Made by a program: the position numbers and the translations under genes. The notes under the pieces are model-generated. The model saw only the letters and a program-made list of their open reading frames with translations. It did not search any database and was not told the DNA's origin. From Hofstenia miamia (Eukaryota > Xenacoelomorpha > Acoela), in contig SCFE01000078.1 in the NCBI GenBank assembly GCA_004352715.1, forward strand, positions 336,171-400,170: a stretch of 64,000 nt of DNA. The letters are read 5' to 3'. This document shows, one piece after another, positions 33,663-46,160 of this stretch (its first letter is position 1; every line of letters starts with the position of its first letter).

Positions 33663-36600
33663 CGTGAACGGGTTGAAATTTTTTCTTGTGGACATTCTTG
33701 TGAGGACTTGTGGACAGCAATATTTCATAATTTATGATTGCAGTTTTAAACATACATTCCTTCATATTAGTACTATCTTTAATAGTGAATTATTAAAAGT
33801 ATTTATAAATTTAACAAAGGAAAATCTAAGCTAGTTAAAATCTCGAAAAGTTTTCTTGTGATATTTTATAGCTACAAAACATTGCTTTAAAACGAAACCC
33901 ATGCATGAAATCACGATTGAAGTGTAATTTACATGCAATAACAGCGAGTTTCTCTCGAAAAATTCAACACTTACTGTAGATAAGGAGTTCACAAAAAAAA
34001 CATATGCTTTTATTATCAAAATATAAAGTGTTAAAGTAACAATACTTATGATTCTTTAAGCTTTGCATAATATATATCCTTTTCAGCAGAACATTTTCGC
34101 TATTGTGTGAAAATTGCTTTTTTCAAATATACTATGATTAATGAAAAACCTATTACTCTAAAAACCTTGAGAGATCTGAATAAATTGAACTGCATAAAAA
34201 GCAATAATATTTTGTTTTAGAGAAATCTATAAAAGATTAGTTTCGTTTTAGTAAAATCACAAGGCGATAAAAATTAGGCTAAATATGGGATATGTTGAAG
34301 GACACAAGCAGGTTGAGTAGGTGTGCCTATAAGAGTGAATACATCCCCAGGGAGATTGCTTCCGTAAAACATGCTAACTAACAAATTAGAATAAAACATT
34401 TTAAGAAAATAAAGGATTCTCTTAGCATAAGAAAAACAGTCGAATGCACTGTACAAATGACGAAAGTGCTTTTCAAAATCTGAAAATGAACAGCGTGTTA
34501 GTTCGTGACTTAATAACTATGACAAACTTGAGCTAAACGCGAGTTTTTCAACAATACAGTAAATACATATAGGCTTAATTGTGCATGGAAAAAATCTTTC
34601 TCAAATATACAAAAGCTACATTCAATTATCACTCTACTTTGCTTAACATAAAATTCTACTTCAACATTTGAAAAAATTTTAAATCCTATATTCAAAAAGT
34701 TAAAAGTAGCAAATGCAGTAAGTTTCTAAAAATACTGATCACCATTCTGATACTCAGAGGCAAAAAAATTATTTATAGTCAAGGATATAACATAGCTGTA
34801 CATTTACATGAAACTCAAAAGGCAAAAAATCACATTCTTGGAGTAATATTATGTCTTCCTTGTTCTACCTTGAATCAAATGATCAAACAATGATATGAAC
34901 ACAACTTCGTATTAATCAATGTTCACAATATAAAATATATTGTAAAAAAAGTTGTTTATCGGAAATTAAAAACTAAGGAACGTTCACAAGGAACGCATAT
35001 ATTACATGTAAGTGATCTCTAGCTTGTATTTTAATTGCAAACAGCTCACATCCTGTTGAAATTGCGTAGAAAGGAGATATTTTAATTGCAAATTACATGT
35101 AAACTAAATAATTAATATGTATATGTTCCGCGCAAATAACTTATTTGAATAACAGAAGTTAATCGTTAAAACGTTCGATTATTATTCAAAATGGCGAAAG
35201 GAGGGGAATTGCTAGTCAGGGTAGCACAATCAATTTCACCAGACAATCGGACAAATATATTTCTCACAATGAAAAACGCGACTTTCACATTCCATTTACA
35301 TTATGTTATTGAAAACACGCTTTGGATCAGAGAATGGAATCGAGGTGGTACTTCACACAGCACATTGCGCTCTTTACATAAAACTGTTTTATTTTATGAA
35401 TAAAGTTTTAGACACACACAGTTGGGAGAAAATGCAATGTTGAATTTAATTTTTAAATAATATTAAAAATTAATATGACCACTCTATTTTTTAATTACAC
35501 AACTGTTAGATTTTGCAGTCCTTTTCACTGGTAGGGGACTATAACAAGCGTTTCTAGGCAACTACATGGAATGATACTTAGCAAAATATAAACTCGCTTA
35601 AATTGATTCAAGAAGGCATTGCTCACATTGAGCATATGATACTGAATTCTTATAGAAAATGTTCATTTACAAGAATAAACAAATAAAAGTTTCTAATAAC
35701 AGTGTCATCTGTGAGAGACATGCAGTAATTCTGTACGCAAATGCAATGGGATAAGACAAGCTATTGTGGCAATTTATATTTCACAGAATATTCTTTGATT
35801 CACTTAAAATTCATTTTTTCATATAGACAAATATTAAATTTACAATATATTTAATAGTTGATTAAAGCGAATTTAAAAGACGAAAACACAAGATACATTG
35901 CAAAAAACTCAATCGCCTATTTGTTGAGTTGACGGAAAAGTTGGCATTTAATGAGTGGAAATCGACTACCAGGAAGTCAGTGTTGACTGCGAAAAATGGG
36001 AGCCCATCATAGAAGACGTGCCCCGAAGAGTGTCCTATGCTTCGAATCTGTAACAGTAGTATGCACTCAAAAACAATACAAAAATGTTATTTGGTCCAAC
36101 ACATTACAGGCACCTGTAAGTTTGCCCAACCCCAGTGTTGGGCGATGAAAACGAGAGAAATGGTGAACTTCAAATGAGAATAACTTAATGTTTCTAAAAA
36201 TCAAAATGATAGACAACGTTAAAAAGCGTCTTTAATAAATTTTATTAAAAATGTTTTCTGATGCATTTTCAAGCTATGAGCCACTCATTTCTATACCGCA
36301 AAAGTGAACAATGAAAGTTCCCGCTGTATTTAGAATTCATTTACCATTTATAAACATTTTTACTTAGCATGTAATTGTACTTAAAAGATTATAAATAACT
36401 GTAGCCGCTTGCAAAGCTCGAACGCCACCTATTAAATCGAAAGGGAATATGCACCTAATCGATCATTTGTATGAAAAATTGTAAGAAAGACCGTAAATTG
36501 AAAGTGTAACAGAAATTAATGTAGCATGAGCAGAGATAGAAAGAGACATCTAGGTCAGTTCTCATATGCTGAAAACGAAAAGAAAATAGTCATTAATGAT

Positions 36601-39389
36601 TACTTCGCAACCTGTCAGGCATTTAGGCTAGGTTAAGAATAACTAGATTAATTAGTTCTTTGCTCCATTCACGTAAGGAAAACAATTTTGCGAAATAAAT
36701 TCTGACAAGTTTGTGAAGCATAACACAAACATTCTAGGTTTGCAATTTCTTGAACAATTCTCAATACATGAAAATGCAATAGAGGCTTAAAAATGGGAAT
36801 TTTCGATTAAAAAACTGACTACAACATTATATCATATCAAAATAACAAATAATATTCAGATGAGAATAAGCTTCATAATTGTCTAATGAATGATGAAATA
36901 CATGAAAGTGGGTGCGCCACGATTTATCCGGGTTGCCGTGGGAGTGGGTATCGCTCCACCACACCACATGTAGTGTGGTTTTTGGCGAAATTTTTAGCTT
37001 GTGGGAATTTGTAACTAGATTCCCAAAAAACTTTAAAAAATGGATTTACAGAATATGACTATAGAGAAGATTGTTCTTAAGTTGAAAAATTTCATTATAA
37101 TTTTATGTCCCATAAGTAATCGTTCAGGCAGTTTCTTTTAAAATATTTTCTGCGAAACTTGAAAAAACGTCTCCATTACTTGTATACTAAAAGAGATCTC
37201 TAGTTTTTTTCTATTACTGATATATTTTCAATGTCTTAACTTCAAAATAGTTCTTTTCGTGAAAAAATCTGTCTAATTGCTCTAAAATAATAGTTACAAA
37301 AAATGTCAGTTTTAAAAGTAAAGGTTCATACTCCTAATCTCACTATGTCATGACCCTTGTTTATCAAGTTGGTTCATGAACTGTTATCAATGGTCATTAA
37401 ATGATTATGGAGACAGAAACATGCCTCCTCCGAATCAGAATGCTATCACAATTTTTATGCATTCAGAAGCAATGTCTCTGTCCGCTATAAGCTGCACAAT
37501 GAATATTTGATGCCAAAAAATTTCAAATCTGCTTGAAAAATAGAGGCGACTGGATCTGTGCTAGATCAAGAGCGTGAGGCCGAAAAAGATTGACCACAAA
37601 AAGGCAGGATTGGAAGCTCATTTTTGATTCACTAGTGGAATCTCTAAAGTCTGCCTGGAAAATATCACGGCCAATTCCGTTATGCAAGTTAACAATTCAT
37701 CAATAACTGACGGAAAGTGCGATTTGACCTGTGGTTGAACTGAAGAAACCATCCTTCACAATACTCCAAAAGAAGATGTGCTTGCGATTCAATCAAGCTT
37801 TTTTATGCAAACTGCTGGGTCACTCGAACTTTCGTCGGACTTTCTCCATTTCTTTGCTTTTATATGGTAGTAAGGTTTTACAAACTTAATTGAGAAACTT
37901 TTTTGTATAATTATAAAAATTTGACTTAATAGTGGCTGTTTTTATGTTAGTCACTAACACTGAACGGTTATTTATGTGATAAAAAATCATCATTTTATAT
38001 TTGTTTACTCTTATATTCAAGAAAATCAAAATTACCGATAACTTCACTTTTGCTCTCTGATAACTGCTAAATAAGTCATTTTTTGCCAAAATTAAGAAAA
38101 AATAGATGATACTATAATGTACTTACTAATTAGTTTACATTTGAATCATGCGAATTTTAAAATGAAAAAATCACATAAACGGTTACTTATGGGCGACCTG
38201 AATATATATAGTCACGTGGGATAATATGTACGGGTTTTTAAAGTATTTGTATTTATTCGCAATGTAAGCATGAATCATTCATTTTTATAGCATCAATATA
38301 AAAGATCCCCTGCCTTTTAATTATACCAAAAGTTGTATTATGAATGGGTATGTCACTACGGAGATATTTTAAATAAGTCATTCGTAATTCTTTCTCAATA
38401 ATTGGGGTAAAATTTACGACGTTTGGGGAAAAATTACGAACAAAAAAAGTAATCTTGAATTATAATTTGGGCATATTTTTAATCTTTGGTATATCCCCGT
38501 GAATCAGAAATGCATTTGGAAAATAAAAAATAAATAATGCAAAAATTTCAAGAAAAACGTTTTTTCTATTTCAAATGTTGTTTTTAGAATTTATTAAAGT
38601 AAAAAAATATTAAAAATATTTCTTATTTTTCACAAACAAATCAAACTAAAGTTGCCTGTCAATCTCAAAATATCGTTTGATCTTTTCATAATTTTCAACT
38701 TTCCATCGTCCACCTTTCACTTTAAGAACAACATCTTAAAAAACGTGGCATAATCAATTTCCCGCATAATTAGATTCGATTGAATTCACGAATCAGGTGA
38801 CACATTCGATTCGATTCGATTGCCGATTCAAACAGGACAAATTTAATCATTCTTATATAATTTTACTAAACAAAATGCCTTCGATGAAGCTAATGCTAAA
38901 CTAGTAAATTAACGTTGCAAATATAAACAACACATTCCAATTTTTCTACAAAACAAACATTGGCACAAATTTCAAAAGATCTTAGTTAATACTTTCAAAA
39001 ATTATGTTTATGGTCGAATCAGAAATATTAAAATAATAATCCAAATGCAATGCTAACTTCGTTAAACCAGATAGGGACTTTCGAAAATAACGATCCAGTT
39101 AAAATTTGGAGAAATTGTTTATTAAAAATTGAGTTTGCATGTATCAAGGGTACGTTATGCAAGGAGTTACGAGAAGATAAGTTTATGTTTATAATATTCT
39201 ATAAAATAAAACCTCGAAAATGAGAGAATTGTTATTCTTCTTGAGATAAAAGGCAAAGACGTATGTATACATTAAGACTTGACGACAGTGGCAGAGAACA
39301 TCGACAGCAGTCTGAAGAAATTGAACTTCGATCCAACTCATGTTAAGTCGCTGAAGCTCTTCCATTTTCAATCTCACTTTCACATATAA
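30872..39389 (-). CDS. ARIH1: E3 ubiquitin ligase Ariadne-1, 3' part (last three exons)
   Basis: Minus-strand exons 39389-39213, 31937-31822 and 30959-30872 join in phases 0 and 2 to 126 C-terminal residues plus stop. ARIH1 is an RBR-type (RING-IBR-RING) ligase that transfers ubiquitin to substrates of neddylated cullin-RING ligases; its C-terminal Ariadne domain holds it autoinhibited. The exons read [39 protein letters not shown], then [13 protein letters not shown] and VQDKHR, then [18 protein letters not shown] before the stop. All correspond in order to the Ariadne domain of animal ARIH1. The catalytic RING1, IBR and RING2 exons were not found between 39390 and 64000, so they probably lie beyond the window or behind a very long intron. 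The match is clearly to ARIH1, not ARIH2. Confidence 0.92.
30960..31821 (-). other. ARIH1 intron
   Basis: 862 bases. 31590-31640 and 31745-31800 are rich in ACCC/GCAC motifs, probably an old transposon. Confidence 0.8.
31822..31937 (-). CDS. ARIH1: ARIH1 penultimate exon
   Basis: 116 bases, 38 codons plus 2. Acceptor 'tgtattttag|gaaaat', donor 'catag|gtttgt'. Encodes [17 protein letters not shown] of the Ariadne domain. Confidence 0.92.
31938..39212 (-). other. Large ARIH1 intron (7.3 kb)
   Basis: Contains a (TA)n at 33627-33657, a hairpin-forming 'accacaccacatgtagtgtggt' near 36957-36979, and GATTCGATTCGATT repeats at 38765-38825 (possible hAT remnant). Frames at 34274-34456 (minus) and 35191-35403 (plus) are unrecognised. 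No internal gene supported. Confidence 0.7.
39213..39389 (-). CDS. ARIH1: ARIH1 antepenultimate exon
   Basis: 177 bases, exactly 59 codons, phase 0 at both ends. Acceptor 'ggtttatttag|ttatat', donor 'ttcgag|gttttatt'. Encodes the helical Ariadne block [20 protein letters not shown]. Confidence 0.93.
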
Positions 39390-40660
39390 CTAAATAAACC
39401 TCAACAGAAAATATCACAAAATTATGATGACTATGAATATTGATGTTGGCATAAAAAATAAGTCTTCTTACTTAACAAAACTGGGGAAGTTATCTAGATA
39501 AATAAACTCCACAAAAGCATTGCGTTGAAAAAAAAACGATAAAACAGTTAAACCAACATTTTTTGTAAATTAAGTTGAAAAATATCGTTTTAGGTACACA
39601 TACACACACAAACAGAAACAAACACACATATATATATATATATAAACTTAATATGCATGCTGTAAATAGGTTCTGCAGTGTTTGTAGATGATTAATGTTG
39701 TTTAAATAGTTAAAATAGTGTGATACCATTTTCATAGGATGAGTTTGAATAAATTGCTGTTCATGCAAATTTGCCACTTTTTAGTAGCCATCCTGCATAT
39801 AGCACATTTTCGAGTGGCTCAAACTCTTAAAACGTATAAATATAATGTGGAATGCACAAATGACGCATTTTTAGTACAACTGATTGACATCTAAAATTCC
39901 TATTTTTCGGTAACATTTTTGCTTTTTTATTGAAACAGAATTCTTACCTCGTTTAAATATTTTGAAATAAGTTTCAAACAAAACAATTTTTGTAAATCAT
40001 CAGTCACCTGTACATTTTTAGAATATATCAATAAAAAAATTGAAAAATTGAAAATGGCCAGTTTTGTACAATTTAATTATATATTTAGCATACGTTTGTG
40101 ACATGTACAGTTGACTGCTTATATTTATACAAATGATTGCATATATTTTCATACATATATACATATATTTTCTCAAGTGAATTAGCAAAGATAATTAATC
40201 ATAAGCTTTGGACAATTCAGTATGCTGTCATGAAATTTGGAACTTACCTCCACCATTTCAAATAATGGAAAACATTAGTAGTTAAATTGCATTCAATTTT
40301 TGTAATATGTTTGAAAGAAAAATTGTTATAACTCAAGAAAGCTAAATATTAATAAGTGACAGGATGCATTATTTTCCAAATATGTCATTCCCCTGAATTA
40401 TATATTATTATTGTAAGGCTTTTTTATGTAAGCTTATAAATAATAAATGCATGTTTTTAAATTAAATTTAATAGAAATAAAATGCTCAAAAATTGTTTAT
40501 AAATTTTAATAATTTTCTCTAAAATCAACCATCTTACAAATCAATCAGCAATTTGGGAAATTGCTTAAAATTCATATACATGCTAATATCAGAATTACTA
40601 AAATTAGAAATAAACATCCATGTCAATAAATCTAGCTCAACAGATAAAAACTAGAGTTCT
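39390..40660. other. Non-coding stretch, likely ARIH1 intron
   Basis: (TA)n/(CA)n tract around 39590-39645. Two minus-strand splice-donor-like sites (39953 and 40249) close short open stretches, but the peptides do not resemble Ariadne. No gene supported. Confidence 0.45.
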
Positions 40661-41060
40661 GCTGTAGCACAAAGAAATTTGTCCCGTTACCGTAACGTCG
40701 ACAATTTTTATGGAAGGTACCTTAAGTTCTATTACTGGTACCGTTTGATGCCAAGATACCGGTACGTAAAAACGTTAAAAAAAGAAAACACAAAATAATG
40801 CATCCGTTTCTCAAAAACAAAAGCTTAATAACATTGTAAGGATGTAGGAGTGTTCTTCGAGCAGAAATTTAGTCAACGAGTAATCAGTAATTACAACTAT
40901 ACACAAGTACTTCTGATAAACAAAAAAGCACGCAAATTAATAATGAAGTCTCGGTACCCTGAAGATATTTAAAGTAGCTAGTAGCACCGGCCAACGGTAC
41001 GGTATTACATTTTTAACCAGATACTGTACCTACGGGACCGGCACCCGGATCTTTAATAAC
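40661..41060. repeat. GGTACCG-rich transposon remnant (hAT-like)
   Basis: Clusters of ggtacc, ggtacg and accggtac motifs at 40715-40770 and 40950-41050. Possible inverted pair 'gtcccgttaccg' (40681) and 'tacctacgggac' (41028). No target duplication found. Confidence 0.4.
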
Positions 41061-44000
41061 TATTGCAATGAAACTTAATGCGTAGTCGTGTTTAATTTTC
41101 TTACGTAATCGTAGGATGCAATGTTTGCCTAAACAATTTAAAATAATATCAATGTCAGAAGGTCTTACTGGTCGACGAAAACTAATTGACCATAAAAAAT
41201 AACCCAGGCATTTTTTCAATTTGTGATGGTTTTATACAAAATTGTCTCCTCATTCTTTTCAACCTTTAATTCAAGTCTGATCGTGAAACGTACAGTGCGA
41301 CGAATCCTGATTGGAAATTGGGTGGCCAATTCACAGTAAACAAAACAGTTGCGTCTAGTTGCTGCTCTTTAAAACACTTTATTATCTGAATATTAGGTAT
41401 GGGAAGAATTTGAAAGTTTTTGCAGCATCGAATATTTCATTGAAAAAAGGTAATGTTTTCATGCACTTTAGGCAGAGAAAAATTTTATCACGAATATTAA
41501 CCAGAAAGATGTGTAAATATCCAAGGATTTTCAAATTCCATAATCGACTTGTAGAATTGCTTGAAAACGTGGACAAAATCGATTGTATCGGTGGATACAA
41601 TGATGCAAGTGGACCAACAAGCTGAAACTTGACATTGGCAAAATCGTAGCAATTTGGTCAAAGCCATATATTTCGTTTAATCTCCTAAACTTCATTATCA
41701 TTTCACGTTCACTTCTTAGATAATTGCATATTGTGTACGCTTCACCTACGAACTAAAAACATTAATATTTTACTGCGAAATAAACAAAAAATATACATTT
41801 AGGCCGCAATACGAATTAGGACACTTCAATGATTAAAAACTACGCACAAATTATATATGTTATATGCACTTTCACATTGTGCAACAAAGAACTTTTTTGA
41901 GAGCTATAACAATCGAACTATTGGCTAGCCATCAATGTCTACCGACCTCAAGCCCTTATAACATCTATTGGGATCCTTGTTCGTGACATTTACAAATACG
42001 GAAACAATAAAATTTGATCAATGGCTTAAAACATGTAACTTCGAAATGTTGGAAAAGCATATCCTCATGCAAGCTTGTTCAATGACAACGTCAATGCAGC
42101 GTCACATTTTCCATTGTAAAAATAATTTTTCCACATGTTTCCATTCCGATGGATGTAAGCATAAAAGCTGACATGTAAAACCGACTGAAATTCTAAACCT
42201 CACACCCGCACAAATGGAGTTTGAAAATATGGTTATCAGAGGTCGAAGAGAAGATGATTTATAAAGTAATATGCATACGTCCTGTAAATATAAAGACATT
42301 CACACCAAGAGTTTTAACTATTGACCTAAGACATAATGTTTTTTATTCAAACAAAATTGTCATAGTGTGATCATTACTATTCGAGTGAAAAGTCCAAAAC
42401 TTAAAAATAGTATGCAATCTGTTTGGTATCCAGTTATGAGTCCTGTATTGGATCTTGACTCGGAACCACGTTGTATGTGTTGTATGTGGAATATTCATTT
42501 TTAGACCAAATGGACCGGGACTCAGGGCTATGCTTTGAAACATTCCGAAAAACTTTGAGGATTGTGGTTCTACCTTTCATTTCAATTATTCATGTGCCTT
42601 GACACACGCAAGAATTGAAGACGGATATTAAGTTAAGCTAAATGAAAAATAATTATAAATAAATTACAAGTTTAAATGACAGGTAAATATTAAAAGAAAG
42701 ACAGTGCCTATTGCCAGTAATTGAGTAGTTTTTAATTTAGTTAAAATTAAACATCCCGAAAATAAGCTGAGTGCTAGCAGTCACTTTCGATAAACAGTTG
42801 TAAATTGGCGAGAAAGTTGTCAGCAAGGAGCGATTGAAAAGCGTGCAAATCAAAGTGACAGAATTTTGACGCATTCAATCCAACTCAGTGAACGCTTTGA
42901 AATCAACACTTTGCGAGATTGCGAAGTACACCTCAAAACACCTGACTTACACCAAATAATTTATTAGAATTAGATTGGGTACTACCAAAACCTAATACAT
43001 GTTGGGATTTTTTCTTTGAACCAGTCAAGAAACTACAATAAAATGATAGTCATTGGTAGGGTTCACTTGAAAAGCTATTTAATAGTTTAGACATAGCAGA
43101 TCATCTAAATAGATTTCCAAATTTTCCATTGCTTTTGAGATTGTATACAAAAGATAGTTAAAATATTTAAATTCGTAAAAACATATTGAATTAAAAATAA
43201 TTGACTTAGAATTGTCCACATAAAATGTATTTTCTGAAATCCTTGCAATTATCAAATGGCAAATTTACCAACACCTCGTTCAATATTCGCACTTTCTATG
43301 CAAGAACATGCTCATAAATGGTTGCAAGTGATATCTGCTTGCCATATGTAGTGGCTAAGCCAGGGGACATGGTGCTCCCATTTGTGGTGTAAACGCTCAT
43401 TGTGAAAACGGAAAACGGCTAAAAAATTTACAGTAAAGGTTTGTCAGTAGATATTTTTCTTTACTTGATAATAATAAAACTGAAAATATTGATTTTATGA
43501 CTTTTCTTTAATGCATTTAATTTTAATGCTAGTGATAATACAAGTTTTGTAATTCACTAGAAGTATTTTTTTGGATCTAAAAAATTTTAAATTACATAAG
43601 TATTACACAAAGGTATGATTTTGAAATTTTAATAGATTAGAAATAAAATGGATATATTGATTGAAAAGTATATTTTATCAATACAAGAAAGAAATTTCCT
43701 TCAATAAATTGTAAAATATTGGAGTGAATGAAGCTTTCCTTCCCTTAGATTTAAACTATTCACAAAAATAATTTTGAAAATGGTTCATCTTTCTTAGCAA
43801 TACATTATAAAAAACCAAAACCATGCTTGGTTATGGTGAAGTACAGAGTTACTTAATCGCTTTGGTATGTTTTAATCAAAACAGGATTCAAATTGCTCTC
43901 CAGCATTTGCTACAATTACGCGGAACACAGACGAATGCATAAAAGCATTTGGTTAAAGCACATACAATAAGCAATGAATGAGCCTCTTAAGGCTTCTCAA

Positions 44001-44079
44001 AATGCGTAATCGCTCTCACGCTGCTCTAACAACATTAGAAATGTGAGATTTTTCTTTTAGGGATGAATGTAGATCAAAA
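41061..44079. other. Unassigned stretch
   Basis: Open frames at 41359-41625, 41968-42171 and 42172-42264 (plus; the last reads TEILNLTPAQMEFENMVIRG then EDDL) are protein-like in composition but not recognised. They could be pieces of a decayed element. No splice context supports a gene. Confidence 0.35.
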
Positions 44080-44790
44080 ACCAAGAAATGAAATCTGGTT
44101 ATGTAGAGGTAATGAAAATACTGAGTTATTTAGATTACTATTACCAACGAAAATCGTTTTTGATTTATGGAAGAATGAAACTATGTCATTTCGATTGTTG
44201 GTATTCTGTCTGATGGAGTTAAAAATTTCAGGAACAACGGAAATTGATGTCATCAACATTTAGATCTGATATACAAACCACAAAGAAAACATGGCCCAAT
44301 GTGGATTCATGTGGTACTCCCGGGTGGAATCGAAAGAAACTTACAGGTATCCGTTTCAGCGGTACCTCGTATCCATTGAATCAAATAATCTGGAAATTTT
44401 TTTGCGCTAGTGTGACCACTATATCATCGTTAACTTCTTAGTGATATATTTTTTAAGTATTAATTAATCTATCTTGCAAAAAATATTAAAGCCAAATTGC
44501 GTTACTAAGAACATAAATTATCACAATGATTCCGATCAGTCCAAAAGTAAATAAAACAGTAAACCTTAAAATTTTGACGGCTATCTATTATTTTTATTAT
44601 GTCTTCAATTATGCGAAACATAATTTTGAAAAATTCCAAGTAGTATTTCTTGCTGATTTCAATCTCTTAAACTCACTAGTGAGGTATGCAGACACAATGT
44701 GCCTTCATAATGCTTCAACAGCCCCACCCTTTGGCGCAAAACCAGTTTCACTATTTTCACAGTGCGCAAGTTGCATACTCTTGCTGAAAT
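44080..44790 (-). pseudogene. CR1/jockey-like LINE reverse-transcriptase remnant
   Basis: Minus-strand fragments in several frames follow RT order: TGFAPKGGAVEAL near 44740 (cf. QFGFRKGRSTxDA), VNDDIVVTLAQ near 44415 (cf. VNHDILLTKL), FPDYLIQWIRG near 44390, GVPHESTLGHVFFVV near 44310 (motif B, GVPQGSxLGPLLF), CISDL, then VDDINF near 44258 (motif C, ADD position) and a following FFHKSKTIF. Frameshifts, stops and a missing motif A show it is dead. The plus frame at 44063-44263 is its antisense. Confidence 0.6.
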
Positions 44791-45261
44791 ATTGTCAGCC
44801 CAATAATTTCAACGTAAATGTTCATCTTATCACAAGAAATCTGTCAGTACCAGTTGGCGGTAATTGTTCCAAATATCATGAATGACAGGGGATGATTCAC
44901 AGTTTTATAATGAATTACAGATTGAAGTGCTGGCTGGCCGCTTATCTGATGATGCAATCACACATCTGATTAAAGATGCTCTAATTGATACAAATGACTG
45001 TTCGAACCAGGTAACTATAATATTGCATGCGAAAATGCAGTAACTTCTGACATTGATATCTAGATAATCTAGTTGACAACTGTACATTGTAGTGTACAAA
45101 TCAAATTCGTCTTTAAAGCTTTGGTGGACAGTACAGTTCCAGATTGCACAATGTAGACAGAAGAAGTCAGGGTCTGCATAATAACAATTATACTGAAGAG
45201 GACCCTGTCATAAAGTTTTATAAAGTAAAAATTGATAATACATAGTATTAAAAATAAGTGG

Positions 45262-45284
45262 TATATATATATATATATATATAT
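45262..45284. repeat. (TA)n microsatellite
   Basis: Short pure TA tract. Neighbouring plus frame 45258-45485 is unrecognised. Confidence 0.9.
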
Positions 45285-45764
45285 GGGCTGAAAAACAAAA
45301 AGCACCTCTGTTTAAAAACACGTTTAAAACGTTGTTTAAAACACCTGTCTTTCATTATGACAACAGCGCGTAAAATTTTAGATGTTAACATTGATGTCGC
45401 TTGTGCCAAGCTCTCTTTCCATAGAAAGGAGCTTCAGCATTATGGGACTCAGTCAGACGGTGCTGCGAAGCAATCTTTCACATGAAAAACTCCAAAATTG
45501 ACCTTAGCCCAAACAGTAATGAAGAAAAAATATTTTTTTTCATGTAAAGTCGTTTTTTTATTAATTGCTCAAGTGTTTTAAAACCCTGCTTTTAATAGAA
45601 AAAATTATTGTAATAGAAAATCGCATCAAATATTTTTAAAAAAATTTTCCTTATATTTAACGTGAGTCAGCCACTGGCATGAGGAAAATAATTTCTTTAG
45701 GAGCCTATATTTTTTGTCTAGATATTGAAAAAAATTCTGTATATATAAAATTTTATTTAGCGCC

Positions 45765-45792
45765 AGATTATATATATACATACATATATATA

Positions 45793-45829
<37 letters not shown>
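45765..45829. repeat. (TA)n/(CATA)n microsatellite
   Basis: TA tract with two CATA interruptions. Directly right begins 'tagtgatgtgcgtg', a hAT-like terminal motif. Further TA tracts lie at 46139-46160 and 47536-47553. Confidence 0.9.
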
Positions 45830-45831
<2 letters not shown>

Positions 45832-46160
45832 TGATGTGCGTGTTGAGCTTATTAAATGCCACACGCAAAGTTGAAAAAATGAATTTCTTAACGTACACAA
45901 AATTTTACACCCCACCGAGAATAAAATTTTCGTTGCTCCAAATTAACAGTTAAAAAATTTTCAATAAAATTTCAAATACAATTTACCTTCATTATAAATT
46001 TAATTTTTTCAATGTATTATTTAAAATATGTTTTTGTAAAAAATATTACTTAAAATACATATATTGTGGAAAAGAAAACCATACCCGAAAAATATGCGCA
46101 ACCCATGCAGGTAAAACCACGTACTCGCAGTATACGCAAGTATATATATATCTATATAAC

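Noticed and set aside
36940-36990. Palindromic 'accacaccacatgtagtgtggt'
   Set aside because: Can form a short hairpin but no RNA family or terminator role is supported.
39490-39777. 95-codon minus frame next to the ARIH1 exon
   Set aside because: Contains TA/CA microsatellite translation and does not match Ariadne; not in a splice context.
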